From Thalassoglobus polymorphus (GTDB lineage: Bacteria; Planctomycetota; Planctomycetia; Planctomycetales; Planctomycetaceae): a DNA stretch of 64,000 nt. Below the pieces are notes generated by a model, which saw only the letters and a list, made by a program, of their open reading frames with translations, was not told the DNA's origin and made no database searches. Positions 18,572 through 28,333 of the stretch are shown piece by piece (within the stretch, counting starts at the first letter, position 1; each line of letters opens with the position of its first letter). Both the position numbers and the translations under genes were made by a program. Where the stretch lies: NCBI RefSeq assembly GCF_007744255.1, contig NZ_CP036267.1:1302001-1366000 (forward strand), written 5' to 3'.

Positions 18572-19558
18572 ATGTTACGTGTAAGTTTGAATTCGATGTG
18601 TCTGTTCGGGATTGTTGTCTTTTCTGGCTGTGGAAAGAGTGATGCCCCAGCACCAGAGGCGAATCCGCAGGAAACTGCGGCAGCGAATCAGGAGACCCTG
18701 CCTCCTGTCTCCAAAGTGGAAGATCCTTCGGTGGATGTGAGTTCACCGATGCAGCCCGCAGCACAAGATGATTCGCCACTCCCGAGCATCTCGCTGAGTG
18801 GTTCTCCCACGGAAAAAACGACCTCGGACGTCACAAAGAACGCTGCGAAATCAGCGACCGCTGCGGATGAAAATCGTCGCAAACTATTAGAAATCATGAA
18901 GCCTGTGCAGATCATGCTTGGCAGCTGGCGGGGGACGACTCAAAAAAATATCGGGGATTTCAAAGCCCTTGATGAACCGGAATGGGTTTGGGATTTCAAG
19001 ACAAACCGTGATCAGCCAGCCATGGTGATGAAATCAGAGAAAAGCCCGTACTTTCAAAGTGCACGCTTGACCTACCTGACCGAGGAGGACAAATTCACGC
19101 TCACCACGACTGATCCCGACGGGAAAGTCCGTGAGTTTGAGGGGACGTTCGCCGAACCGGTTGAGGAGTTTCAGGGTGACGACCAAAAAATGCACATCAA
19201 ATATCAATTACGACTGGAACAAACGAACGGAACCTCGCCTCGCGATACTTGGCAGGTGACGTTCAATCAACAGGAGAACCATCGGTATTTAGTCGAGTTG
19301 GCTCGCAAATCCGGCTCAAACTTCATTCGGTTCGACACCATCGCCACGCAACGGCAAGGGACATCGTTTGCCAAATCAGACGCCAGCTACGGAGAACGGG
19401 AGTGCATTATCTCTGGAGGGCTGGGAACTTCCCAAGTCAGCTATATGGGTAAGAATTACTGGGTCTGTTGCAGCGGATGTAAAGCAGCCTTTGACGAAGA
19501 CCCGGAATCCTGGATCGCAGAGTATCAGGCGAAAGTTGCAGAAAAAGAAGGCAGTTGA
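18572..19558 (+). CDS. Lipoprotein with lipocalin-like domain and C-terminal YHS/TRASH-like domain
   Basis: 328 residues with a signal peptide ending VVFSGC, so Cys20 is the likely lipidated residue. A low-complexity Ala/Pro/Ser linker (about 25-110) leads to a beta-rich domain starting IMLGSWRGTTQ, reminiscent of DUF1579-like lipocalin folds. The last 55 residues (ECIISGG ... YWVCCSGCKAAFDEDPESW) look like a YHS or TRASH-type metal-binding domain with spaced cysteines. It probably acts on the periplasmic face and may bind a metal. This is a structural guess from motifs; no pathway is evident. The ATG has GAGAG upstream. Confidence 0.65.
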   Translation: MLRVSLNSMCLFGIVVFSGCGKSDAPAPEANPQETAAANQETLPPVSKVEDPSVDVSSPMQPAAQDDSPLPSISLSGSPTEKTTSDVTKNAAKSATAADENRRKLLEIMKPVQIMLGSWRGTTQKNIGDFKALDEPEWVWDFKTNRDQPAMVMKSEKSPYFQSARLTYLTEEDKFTLTTTDPDGKVREFEGTFAEPVEEFQGDDQKMHIKYQLRLEQTNGTSPRDTWQVTFNQQENHRYLVELARKSGSNFIRFDTIATQRQGTSFAKSDASYGERECIISGGLGTSQVSYMGKNYWVCCSGCKAAFDEDPESWIAEYQAKVAEKEGS

Positions 19559-19967
19559 GAAGAGAGACAGTTCACTGCGTAACGACAGTTCACAGCAAAG
19601 TTGGTGAGATTCTTTTGGCCTTGTTCTTTTGGTTCCGATCCTACGCTCTGACGGCAGCTTTGACTGCAAAGTGGCACGTCATTGATGCGTTGTCTCTCTT
19701 GCGATGTGAGAGGTCGGCACAACTCGAAACTCAGCGCATAAAAAAGGCAGCGGTTGGGCGGGCTGTCCCAACCGCTGCGGGAAGAGTTGCTGCCGAAAGC
19801 GGGCCAACCTCGGCAGCAATAACTAATATTAGTTCGCACGCGAATCATTGCAATGGCACTGTTTGTCTTTTTCGAAAAATAGCCAAGAATTAAAATTTAC
19901 GAATCTCCCCAAAGCTCGTATACCGCTGAAATACCTTGCTAACACCAACGAAATAGATTTAGTTGAT
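19559..19967. other. Gene-free stretch with a strong hairpin
   Basis: About 410 bases between two plus-strand genes. It contains a terminator-like hairpin oriented for the minus strand (19740-19778). No A or B repeat and no credible gene was seen. Confidence 0.5.
19740..19778 (-). terminator. Intrinsic terminator, minus-strand orientation
   Basis: Perfect 12-bp stem GCAGCGGTTGGG (19747-19758) with CCCAACCGCTGC (19767-19778) and an 8-nt loop. Read on the minus strand it is followed by six T (19740-19745). Both flanking genes are on the plus strand, so it would stop antisense transcription running away from uvrD, or end an unseen minus-strand RNA. Confidence 0.8.
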
Positions 19968-22211
19968 ATGAACGATTCAATCACGGACGGGCTGACGGAT
20001 TCACAAAAAGCAGCCGTTGAGCATGTTGACGGTCCGCTCCTGATCGTGGCTGGACCTGGCTCAGGGAAGACTCGCGTCGTCACCCGACGGATCTCAAACC
20101 TGGTGACCAACGCGAATATTTCTCCCCGTAGCCTGCTGGCGATTACATTTACGAATAAAGCTTCTAAAGAGATGGCTGAGCGTGTTCGTGAGTTGCTTCC
20201 CGATGTGAGGGTTTGGGTGAGCACCTTTCACCGTTTCTGTGCCCGTCTTCTTCGAGAATACGGAGAAGTGGTCGGAATCAAATCGACCTTTTCGATTCTC
20301 GACAGCACGGATCAGAAGCAGATGATCCGTTTGGTGATGAATGATCTCGACTACGACACAGTTCATTATGCACCCAACAAAGTTCTCTGGCGAATCAGCA
20401 ACGCCAAGAACGATCTCATTACTCCCGAGCAGTACGCGACACGGTTTGAGGAATCGATCGGAGATCATTGGCAAGCAGTTGTCGCAAAAGTCTATCCGGC
20501 GTACCAGAAACGGATGCTGGAATCGAACGCCGTCGACTTCGACGACTTACTGATGCACACAGCGACACTGCTGACGGAGAATCCAGAACTGCGGAAGCAG
20601 CTCGGAGAACGGTATCGGTACATTCTGGTCGATGAATATCAGGACACAAATCTCTCTCAATACCAAATCGTGGCAGCTCTCGCGGAACATCATGGAAACC
20701 TTTGCGTCACGGGAGATCCGGATCAGTCTATTTACGGTTGGCGCGGAGCGAGAATTGAAAACATTCTTCGATTCGAACGAGACTTCCCGGCAGCGAAAAC
20801 GATTCGTCTCGAACAGAACTTTCGTAGCACGCAATCGATCTTGCGGTCTGCGGACGCCTTGATTGATCACAATCAGCAACGCAAACAAAAAAGCCTCATC
20901 ACCGATAACGAAGAGGGGGAATCGGTCCAACTTCTCTGTTTTCCTGACAGCCGCGAAGAAGCGGAGGGAATCGCGACCAAAATTCGAGACCTCGTCGACA
21001 ATGAAGGTTACGCCTGGAATCAGATCGCGATATTCTATCGGGTCAATGCACTCTCAAGACAAATTGAAATGGCTCTGATGCGGAATCGAATTCCCGTTCA
21101 AGTGGCAGCCGGTGTCGCTTTCTACGATCGAGCCGAAATCAAAGACTTGCTTGCATATATGCGGTTAGTTGAAAATCCAGCAGACGCCACAGCTTTTCTG
21201 CGGATCGTCAACAAGCCGCTACGCGGACTTGGGAAAACCTCACAGAACCGCCTCGTGCGTTGGGCTGCGATCAATAATCTCACTCTTATTCAGGCAGCTG
21301 CCAGGGCAGGGGAGGTTCCGAAACTTTCGAAGCGAGCCGTGTTCGGATTCAAACGCTTCGCCGAAATGATCGAAAGCTTCTCATTGGCAGATGCAGGATC
21401 GGTTGCGGATCTCCTGCTGAGAGTCGTCGAGAAGACGCGATACACCGCAGCGTGGGAAGGTTCGTACGATGAGGCCGACACAGAGAAGCTTGCGAACGTT
21501 GAAGAGTTGGTCGGGGCTGCTCGACAGTATGATGAAGCGATCGGAGATGAACGAAGCTTACAAGGCTTTCTTGAGCAAACCGCTTTGGTCAGCGATACCG
21601 ACTGGATCGATGACAAAAATGGGCAAGTAACATTAATGACACTGCATGCCGCTAAAGGGCTTGAGTTTCCCGTGGCGTTTATTGTGGGGGTTGAGGAAGG
21701 GCTGATTCCCCATGAGCGAGCGTTGAAAGAGGGAGACCGGCGTGAAATCGAAGAAGAACGACGCCTGCTATTCGTCGGCATCACACGTGCCGAAAAACGA
21801 TTATTCTTGACCGAATCTCGAATTCGCTCCATGCACGGTCGTAACGTTCCGACGATTCAAAGTCCGTTCTTACGTGAACTCGAGTGTGAACGCCTTGAGT
21901 TCGGAACCGATGGTTTCATAAACGACGAACAGTGGAGGCAGCCAACTCATGATGTTTCGAAACTTGCCGATATTCCTGCAATGCCGAAGCTGATGACGGG
22001 GGCAGCTTTGCTCAATGGGGAGAAGACAGCTGCTGAAATTCCGACAGGGTTCGGAATTGGAATGCGCGTCCGGCATCCGCGTTATGGAATCGGAGTGGTT
22101 ACCGAACTGAGCGGGTACGGTGGTCGAAGAACTGTGACCGTCAACTTCTCTGACGACGACCGAACCGAGTCATTTATCGCCGCCAAGGCGCCGCTGCAAC
22201 CCGTCGGTTAA
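19968..22211 (+). CDS. UvrD/PcrA-type superfamily 1 DNA helicase
   Basis: 747 residues from the ATG at 19968; the frame extends upstream to 19848 without family similarity. Helicase motifs in order: Q-motif region LTDSQKAAVEH, Walker A AGPGSGKTRV, TFTNKASKEMAERV, VDEYQDTN (Walker B), GDPDQSIYGWRGA, LEQNFRST, TLHAAKGLEFPV and LLFVGITRAEKRLFL. The C-terminal region ends with VRHPRYGIGVV, typical of PcrA/UvrD tails. These enzymes unwind DNA 3' to 5' in nucleotide excision and mismatch repair and clear blocked forks. Length and motif set are complete. It stands alone. Confidence 0.93.
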   Translation: MNDSITDGLTDSQKAAVEHVDGPLLIVAGPGSGKTRVVTRRISNLVTNANISPRSLLAITFTNKASKEMAERVRELLPDVRVWVSTFHRFCARLLREYGEVVGIKSTFSILDSTDQKQMIRLVMNDLDYDTVHYAPNKVLWRISNAKNDLITPEQYATRFEESIGDHWQAVVAKVYPAYQKRMLESNAVDFDDLLMHTATLLTENPELRKQLGERYRYILVDEYQDTNLSQYQIVAALAEHHGNLCVTGDPDQSIYGWRGARIENILRFERDFPAAKTIRLEQNFRSTQSILRSADALIDHNQQRKQKSLITDNEEGESVQLLCFPDSREEAEGIATKIRDLVDNEGYAWNQIAIFYRVNALSRQIEMALMRNRIPVQVAAGVAFYDRAEIKDLLAYMRLVENPADATAFLRIVNKPLRGLGKTSQNRLVRWAAINNLTLIQAAARAGEVPKLSKRAVFGFKRFAEMIESFSLADAGSVADLLLRVVEKTRYTAAWEGSYDEADTEKLANVEELVGAARQYDEAIGDERSLQGFLEQTALVSDTDWIDDKNGQVTLMTLHAAKGLEFPVAFIVGVEEGLIPHERALKEGDRREIEEERRLLFVGITRAEKRLFLTESRIRSMHGRNVPTIQSPFLRELECERLEFGTDGFINDEQWRQPTHDVSKLADIPAMPKLMTGAALLNGEKTAAEIPTGFGIGMRVRHPRYGIGVVTELSGYGGRRTVTVNFSDDDRTESFIAAKAPLQPVG

Positions 22212-22381
22212 CACGCAGCGACGATTGGTGAGGAAAGAGTTCGCATGCCTCTATTCCCGTGATGCCTTGAGAGCAGAGAGCCGGAGGAAGAGACATGCGA
22301 ATCGTGTTCACACTTTCATGTGAGACGCCACGCGAGGATCTTTACAGGTGCGACACACAGTGATTTTTGTGTGAGTGTTTT

Positions 22382-22915
22382 TTAATGTGCGTGATCGTGT
22401 TCGTGGTCATGATCGTGGGCAATTTTTCCGCGATATGACTTGCCTCCGATCGAAAGCACCAAGGTTGCTTCGGTTTGTTCATCGTGGAGATCCTCTCCCA
22501 GTTTCTTGTCTGAAGAGACAAAACGTGAGGACTTCCCTTCTGGATCACCTTCATCGGGTTGGGCAGCCAGTTTGAACTGCGCGCCCTTCTCGCCATGCTT
22601 TACGTTGATTGTGATTTCCGTCGCGTCAATCGGGACGGCAGCCTTTGCGGCACTGTCGAGGACGTAAATTGTGACTGTCTCCGCCTTCTCGTCGTGTACC
22701 ATTTCCCCGTGGTACTCTTCCGCTCCGAGTTCAATGAGGGAACCATGATGTGGCCCTTCGGTAGGGTGATGATGGTCTTCATGTCCATCTTCACCCGTCG
22801 CTTGAGGGCCGGTCGTCATGGTCTCATTGGATGAAGGTTGAGACTTGCCACACCCGGTCATTGAAACTGCCGTGATGAGTGCAAGAGAGAGGCTGAGGTG
22901 GTGAAAACGTTTCAT
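22382..22915 (-). CDS. His-rich lipoprotein of the heavy-metal efflux locus
   Basis: 177 residues. The signal peptide ends VSMTGC (lipobox, Cys22). Histidine-rich clusters lie near the N-terminus (HEDHHHPTEGPHH) and at the C-terminus (HDHDHEHDHAH); the middle is a beta-rich domain. It is the last gene of the minus-strand series holding the CusA-, CusB- and TolC-type genes. I infer a periplasmic metal-binding accessory, perhaps a buffer or sensor for the exporter. The exact metal is not readable from sequence. Confidence 0.7.
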   Translation of the reverse strand: MKRFHHLSLSLALITAVSMTGCGKSQPSSNETMTTGPQATGEDGHEDHHHPTEGPHHGSLIELGAEEYHGEMVHDEKAETVTIYVLDSAAKAAVPIDATEITINVKHGEKGAQFKLAAQPDEGDPEGKSSRFVSSDKKLGEDLHDEQTEATLVLSIGGKSYRGKIAHDHDHEHDHAH

Positions 22916-22946
22916 GTTTAGAATCCTTTAATGTTGTGACTGTTGT

Positions 22947-22972
22947 CTGTGTGAGTCATTCTGTGTGAGTCA
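22947..22972. repeat. 12-bp direct repeat upstream of the His-rich lipoprotein
   Basis: CTGTGTGAGTCA occurs at 22947-22958 and 22961-22972, a period of 14 bases, about 35 bp from the gene start. It could be an operator but may be chance. Confidence 0.45.
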
Positions 22973-23050
22973 ATAAAGAACTTGGTGTTTTAGCGACTCA
23001 TAAAGCACCGATAGCATTTGTCAAAACTGGTGTTCGCGTAAGTTGTCTTA

Positions 23051-23127
23051 GAACTAAACCTGAAACCTGAACTTGTGCTCTCAAACACTGAGAAAAGTCA
23101 TCATTCCACAAGTTTCCGGACTGGTTC
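23051..23127 (+). repeat. Family B repeat, intact with TA flanks
   Basis: 77 bp. Starts GAACTAAACCTGAAACCTGA and ends AAGTTTCCGGACTGGTTC, with TA directly on both sides (23049-23050 and 23128-23129). It sits between the CusA-type gene and the His-rich lipoprotein gene. Confidence 0.85.
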
Positions 23128-23143
23128 TAAATTTCTATCTGCA

Positions 23144-26100
23144 TCAAACAGGCTCCAAAGTGTGAGTTCCAAGCGTTCGACCTGTTTCGACTTCTTCATG
23201 TTCTTCGTTCAGCGGGATTTCGGTTTGCGCTTCTGTGACAACTCGTTGAGCCTCTTTTAAACCGAACAGCCAGAACAAAGCTGGGTGAACGAAAAAGTCG
23301 AGGAGAGTGGAACTGATCAATCCACCAAGAATGACAGTTGCGACCGGGTACAAGATCTCTTTCCCCGGCTCACCTGAAGCAAGCACCAAAGGAACCAGCC
23401 CAATTCCCGACGTCAGTGCCGTCATCAGGACGGGAGCCAATCGTTCCAGTCCGGCGCGGATGATCATCGACTTGCTCCAGTCTTCACCTTCGAACTTCAC
23501 CAGGTGCAGGTAGTGATTCAGAAGCAAGATTCCGTTTCTGGATGCAATTCCAGCCAGCGAGATGAAGCCAACCATGGCTGCCACGGTGAGAGTTTGACCA
23601 GTGATGACTAGCGCAGCGACCGAGCCAATGAACGCCATCGGTAACGCCGCCATCACCTGCAGTGACAAGTTCACTGACCGGAACATCGTGAACAGGACCA
23701 GAAAAACGCCGATCAGAGATACGGCAAACAAAGCTCCGATGATTCGAGTGGCTGATTGTTGGGATTCAAATTGTCCGCTGTACTCCACGAAGTAGCCTGT
23801 TGGGAGTGAGTTCACAACCGGCTGAACTTTCGCCTTGATGTCTTCGACGACGTCGACAACTCCTCGTTCGGAAACGTTGCACTGCAGGATAATTCGACGT
23901 CGGACATTTTCACGATTGACAGTATTCGGACCGCCGGACTCGTAAATATTGGCAACACTTTCGAGTGGAACTTTCCCCCCATCTTTAAGTTCAATCGTCA
24001 GTCGTTTGAGGTGTTCCAGGTTCTCGCGATAATCTTCATCAAGACGAAGCAGTAAATCAAATGTCCGTTGTCCCAACAGGACTTCAGATACGACCTGCCC
24101 GTTCATCGCAGTTTCAATGAAGTCGTTGACTTCGGAAACCGTCAGCCCGTACAGCAGCAATTTGTCTCGGTCAAGTTCGATTCTCATCTGCGGAATGATC
24201 ACCTGAGGCTCAACCATGAGGTCTTCAACACCTGGAACAGAAGACATCACCGACTTCATTTCATCCGCTTTGCGTCGCAGAACATCGAGGTCATCCCCGT
24301 AGATTTTAATTCCAATTTGAGCCTTTACACCTGACAGCATATGCGAGATGAGGTGTGCCAGAGGCTGCTCGACCGCTGTGACGATCCCCGGAACATCGGC
24401 CATCGCTTCTCGGATTTCTTCGAGTTGCTCTTCCCGATTTCTCGGAGATTCAAGATCTAAGTCGATGATGTATTCGCTCGTATTGACACCTTCCGCGTGC
24501 TCATCGAGTTCGGCTCGGCCGGTTCTCCGTACGAATTGCTCGACATCCTCAATCTCCAGCAGTCGCTGTTCAACTTCACGATTGATCTGATTCGATGTCT
24601 CCAGTGATGTTCCCGGAGGGAGAACAACATTCAGCTGAATTACTCCTTCATTGAACGGTGGGAGGAAATCTTTTTCCAGGTTCACGATAAACAGACCTGC
24701 GATTGCGACAGCTGAAAGTGTGGCTGTCAGAATCAAGCGAGGACAGTGCAAGCTGAACCGAATGATCTTATCCCCGCCCCACTTGAGAACTCGCAGTAAG
24801 AAACCATCCTTCTCTTCTTCAGTTGATGTTTGATGTCCCAGCAACCAGTACGCGAGTACTGGGGTGACTGTCAGAGAAACGACAAGCGAAGAGAGAATCG
24901 AAACGATGTAAGCAATCCCCAACGGAGTGAACAGTCGACCTTCCATTCCCGACAGGGCAAACAGAGGGATGAAGACGAGAATCACAATCATCGTGCCGAA
25001 AACGATGGAGTTACGAACCTCAACACTCGCCCGAAAAACAACCAATAACGGATTGAGCGGGGCTTTTTTCTGTCGGTTTTCTTTGAGTCGCCGGAAAATA
25101 TTTTCAACATCGACAATCGAATCATCAACCAGTTCCCCAATCGCGACCGCCAACCCGCCGAGCGTCATCGTATTGATTGAGAGTCCAAGAAGATGGAAAA
25201 CGATGACAGTACTGAGCAAGGAAAGCGGGATCGCTGTGAGTGTGATGAACGTCGTGCGGAAGTTCATCAAGAACAAAAACAGGATGACGACAACGAGAAT
25301 TCCTCCATCGCGAAGAGCTTCAACCACATTCTCGATGGCCCGATCAATAAATGACTTTTGTGAATAGAACGGACGGATTTGCAAGTCCGCCGGAAGAGAC
25401 GGTTGAAGTTCTGCGATGGCTTCCATAACTAAATCGGTCACTTCTCGCGTATCTGCGTTCGGTTGCTTATTGACAGTGAGCACCACAGCGGGGCCGCCGG
25501 TGAATGTTCCATCTTCGTTAAGCAGGAAGGCCGAACTGTCCCCGCGTTTCACTTGCGGTCCTTCAATGACGCGAGCGATTTGAGCCAGTGCGATGGGCTT
25601 TGAGTCGCGTACTTTGACGACGACTTTTTGCAGATCCTCAATCGACTGGACGCGCCCCAATGCACGCACGAGAAGTTCATTCGGACCTTGCTCGTCAAGG
25701 TAGCCTCCGGTTGCGTTCTCGTTACTGCTCATCACTGCTTGTTTGACATCCTGCAGCGAGACGCCATAAGTGAGCATGGCATCGGGGTCGACAAGAACCT
25801 GGAACTGCTTTCGGCCGCCGCCCATTGTGAAGACTTGCGAGACACCGGGAATTGTGAGAAGCCTTTGCCGGACTACCCAGTCGGCAATTGTCCGCATTTC
25901 CAGCGAATCGGTTTGTTCGTCTTCGCTCCACATGCCGAGCATAATGATCTGCCCCATGATCGAAGAGATCGGTGCAAGAGTCGGCTTGACTCCTTCGGGC
26001 ATGTTTTCTTGAACGAGTTGAATTCGTTCATTGACGATCTGACGATCATTGTAAATATTGGTTCCCCAATCGAACTCAACATAAACAACGGAAATCCCAA

Positions 26101-26362
26101 CTCCCGAAGAACTGCGGACTGCTTCGACACCGTTTGCACCGTTCAGAGCTGTTTCCAGCGGGAAGGTGACGAGCGTCTCGACCTCTTCAGGGGCCATTCC
26201 GGGCACTTCTGTCATCACGACGACGCGCGGTCTGTTCAAGTTTGGAAATACATCAATCGGGGCCTGAAGCGACTGCCAGGTTCCGTATCCAACAAGAAAC
26301 AGAGCCGAAGCAATCACCAGCATTCGCTGTCGAAGTGCAAATCGAATTACTGCGTTTAACAT
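23144..26362 (-). CDS. Heavy-metal efflux RND transporter (CusA/CzcA family)
   Basis: 1072 residues, the usual length for HME-RND pumps. It has an N-terminal transmembrane helix, two large periplasmic loops and twelve membrane segments. PPGTSLETSN and VDDSIVDVEN are clear family marks. The fourth-helix motif reads AIGELVDDSIVDVEN; this is neither the DFGxxVDGAVV of CzcA-type nor the AIGxMVDAAIV of CusA-type pumps, so the metal is not assigned. With the adaptor and TolC genes upstream it should form a tripartite exporter across both membranes, driven by protons. Confidence 0.9.
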   Translation of the reverse strand: MLNAVIRFALRQRMLVIASALFLVGYGTWQSLQAPIDVFPNLNRPRVVVMTEVPGMAPEEVETLVTFPLETALNGANGVEAVRSSSGVGISVVYVEFDWGTNIYNDRQIVNERIQLVQENMPEGVKPTLAPISSIMGQIIMLGMWSEDEQTDSLEMRTIADWVVRQRLLTIPGVSQVFTMGGGRKQFQVLVDPDAMLTYGVSLQDVKQAVMSSNENATGGYLDEQGPNELLVRALGRVQSIEDLQKVVVKVRDSKPIALAQIARVIEGPQVKRGDSSAFLLNEDGTFTGGPAVVLTVNKQPNADTREVTDLVMEAIAELQPSLPADLQIRPFYSQKSFIDRAIENVVEALRDGGILVVVILFLFLMNFRTTFITLTAIPLSLLSTVIVFHLLGLSINTMTLGGLAVAIGELVDDSIVDVENIFRRLKENRQKKAPLNPLLVVFRASVEVRNSIVFGTMIVILVFIPLFALSGMEGRLFTPLGIAYIVSILSSLVVSLTVTPVLAYWLLGHQTSTEEEKDGFLLRVLKWGGDKIIRFSLHCPRLILTATLSAVAIAGLFIVNLEKDFLPPFNEGVIQLNVVLPPGTSLETSNQINREVEQRLLEIEDVEQFVRRTGRAELDEHAEGVNTSEYIIDLDLESPRNREEQLEEIREAMADVPGIVTAVEQPLAHLISHMLSGVKAQIGIKIYGDDLDVLRRKADEMKSVMSSVPGVEDLMVEPQVIIPQMRIELDRDKLLLYGLTVSEVNDFIETAMNGQVVSEVLLGQRTFDLLLRLDEDYRENLEHLKRLTIELKDGGKVPLESVANIYESGGPNTVNRENVRRRIILQCNVSERGVVDVVEDIKAKVQPVVNSLPTGYFVEYSGQFESQQSATRIIGALFAVSLIGVFLVLFTMFRSVNLSLQVMAALPMAFIGSVAALVITGQTLTVAAMVGFISLAGIASRNGILLLNHYLHLVKFEGEDWSKSMIIRAGLERLAPVLMTALTSGIGLVPLVLASGEPGKEILYPVATVILGGLISSTLLDFFVHPALFWLFGLKEAQRVVTEAQTEIPLNEEHEEVETGRTLGTHTLEPV

Positions 26363-26424
26363 CGTTGTTTCCTCATGCCATCAATGACTTTGCCGGTGCG
26401 TCCTGGAAGTTTTTAAGGCGGAAT

Positions 26425-26503
26425 TGCGTGCTGTTTTGTGGAAATAAGCGGCTCATCACAAGAGCACAAATCTTCACCGAAACGGAAATCGCAAACTGCT
26501 CTA
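26425..26503 (-). repeat. Decayed family A repeat at a stop codon
   Basis: On the minus strand TAGAGCAGTTTGCG begins at 26503 and resembles the family A start; the rest is diverged. The TAG is the stop of the adaptor gene. Confidence 0.4.
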
Positions 26504-28009
26504 GTGGTTATGACCGGCATGAGGATCGACTCCACCGCCTGACTTATTCTTGAGAGCCATCTGCAATTGATGTGCTCCGACCCGGGCGACAACATCCCCC
26601 GGAAAGAGTGAGCCATCGCTCGCGATGACGGCGGAGAATTGATCTTTATACTTCACGTGAACGGGAACCCGGTCGAAGTGATCCCCGTTCTGTTGGAAGA
26701 CAAAGTATTCAGCCCCCTCACGAGCGAGGGCCTCAACTGGCAAGACAATTTGATCTTGCCATTCTTCAATCGGAACTCGCAGTTGAAGTCTTTGACCGGG
26801 TATGTATTTCCATTCCACGTATCGGTTTATGACAGCATGATTATCTTTCACAACTTCGTTGGGTAACCGGACATAAAAGTTCAGTGTGCGCGAGTTTGTT
26901 TCAACATGATTCGCAAGATACGCGATCTCCAACCCTTCAAGCACTTTGACACCCGCACCTGGTTGCTGGAAAATTGCATCGACTTTCCAACCCTGTTCGG
27001 ACGCCCTGCGTAAGCTCGCAATGTCTTGTTCGAAGGCGAGTCCTTCGACGAAGAGTTCATCGTAGTCGGTTAAAATTCCGAGTGTTTCACCCGACTGGAC
27101 AGCCTGTCCTTTATGAACCTTCAAGTCCTGAAGGATCAACGGGCCAGTATGCTTCTCGCGTGCTTCCGTTGCCAGAACCCCATCTTGAGTGAACGAAACA
27201 GGGTGAATCGGTGACTCCGTCAACTTCAATTCATTTTCGGTATGACCATCCACTGAAGGAGCAAAGATTTGTAGCTCTCTGAGCAGGCGTCGTTTGTTTG
27301 CGATTTGATCAACTTGCTCCTCAGAGAGTCCATGTAGCCGCAGCGATTCTCGTTGAGCGTTCAAGAGTGCTGAAAGTTTGTCCTTTGCGTATTCGCGCTC
27401 TAACAACACTTTTCCTGCGACAGCTCCACTGCGGGTCACATCGGTGAGGCGTTTGATTTCACGCTCTTCAACATCCAGTTCGCCGAGTGTCCGCAGGAAT
27501 TCCGTTTGTGCCTGGACGAGATCTTCATGAGTCAGTCGAATTTGAAACAAGAGCGAACCCGGCTTCACCGCTTCACCTTCAAGAGCGTGAACATGCATGA
27601 TCACACCTGTCATGGGCGTGGCAATTTGTACTCGTGTTCGGCCCGGTTGCTCGACGATCAGAGCCGGGACTGTAATCGACTTGCGAAATGTTTCGAGTTT
27701 GATCGGGCGGATTTGATCGTCGGTCAGGCCAACGTTTCGCCGCGCCTGAGCTGACAGCTCTAACGATGTTGCTTCATTGTGCCCCGCATGGGCTGCATGG
27801 TCATGGCCTGCATGCGGATCGTCTGCTCCATGAGCATCTTCCCCATGCCCATCGGAACCACCATCCCGAAAGAGCGTGATCGTTCGTGTCACCCAGTTTT
27901 GTGTCGCGGGTAACCAGCGCTCAATGGTGGCTGCTCCCACAATAAAGACGACGACCACCATGGACGTCCAGATCCATTTCAGGGGCAATTTGGGGATGCG
28001 ATTTTTCAT
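26501..28009 (-). CDS. Periplasmic adaptor of heavy-metal RND efflux (CusB family)
   Basis: 502 residues. One N-terminal membrane segment (WTSMVVVVFIVGAATI) is followed by a His/Asp-rich stretch (HGEDAHGADDPHAGHDHAAH), a lipoyl/hairpin core with a coiled coil (about 160-270), and beta domains typical of HlyD/CusB adaptors. The C-terminus is again His-rich (DPHAGHNH). Adaptors of this type bridge the inner-membrane pump and the TolC-like channel, and the His tails may capture metal. It is 138 bp upstream of the pump gene. Its TAG stop coincides with the edge of a decayed family A repeat. Confidence 0.88.
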   Translation of the reverse strand: MKNRIPKLPLKWIWTSMVVVVFIVGAATIERWLPATQNWVTRTITLFRDGGSDGHGEDAHGADDPHAGHDHAAHAGHNEATSLELSAQARRNVGLTDDQIRPIKLETFRKSITVPALIVEQPGRTRVQIATPMTGVIMHVHALEGEAVKPGSLLFQIRLTHEDLVQAQTEFLRTLGELDVEEREIKRLTDVTRSGAVAGKVLLEREYAKDKLSALLNAQRESLRLHGLSEEQVDQIANKRRLLRELQIFAPSVDGHTENELKLTESPIHPVSFTQDGVLATEAREKHTGPLILQDLKVHKGQAVQSGETLGILTDYDELFVEGLAFEQDIASLRRASEQGWKVDAIFQQPGAGVKVLEGLEIAYLANHVETNSRTLNFYVRLPNEVVKDNHAVINRYVEWKYIPGQRLQLRVPIEEWQDQIVLPVEALAREGAEYFVFQQNGDHFDRVPVHVKYKDQFSAVIASDGSLFPGDVVARVGAHQLQMALKNKSGGGVDPHAGHNH

Positions 28010-28333
28010 CGTATAAAGTCCTGATCACAGGAGTAATATTGAAACAGCAGAAGTGATGTTGAGCTCGATCAAAGGCTGAAAAAGCTTTCGATATCCGATT
28101 CACTCAGAGCGAATCCACAAGTCTTGCAAGCGGTTCTTACAGTGCTTGAAAGACCAGTCCAGACAGGTTCGTGCGCACGCAATGGCGCTACGTTCTGAAC
28201 TGCAAACGTGTTGAATCCGGGCAAAGAAGAGTGATCAATGACAGCAACGATTCGTCAGGAAAATTGTGACGAAGTGGTTGCCTGAGTGCGCAAGAAGTGC
28301 GACACATCAGTGATCAAGTTCCCGGAGGCTCAC
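28010..28333. other. Gene-free stretch between metal-locus genes
   Basis: No credible gene, sigma-54 site, A or B repeat, or hairpin with T-run was found. Confidence 0.45.

Noticed and set aside
23144-26362. Assigning the RND pump to copper/silver or to cobalt/zinc/cadmium
   Set aside because: The fourth-helix motif does not match either classical signature, so a metal name would be a guess.
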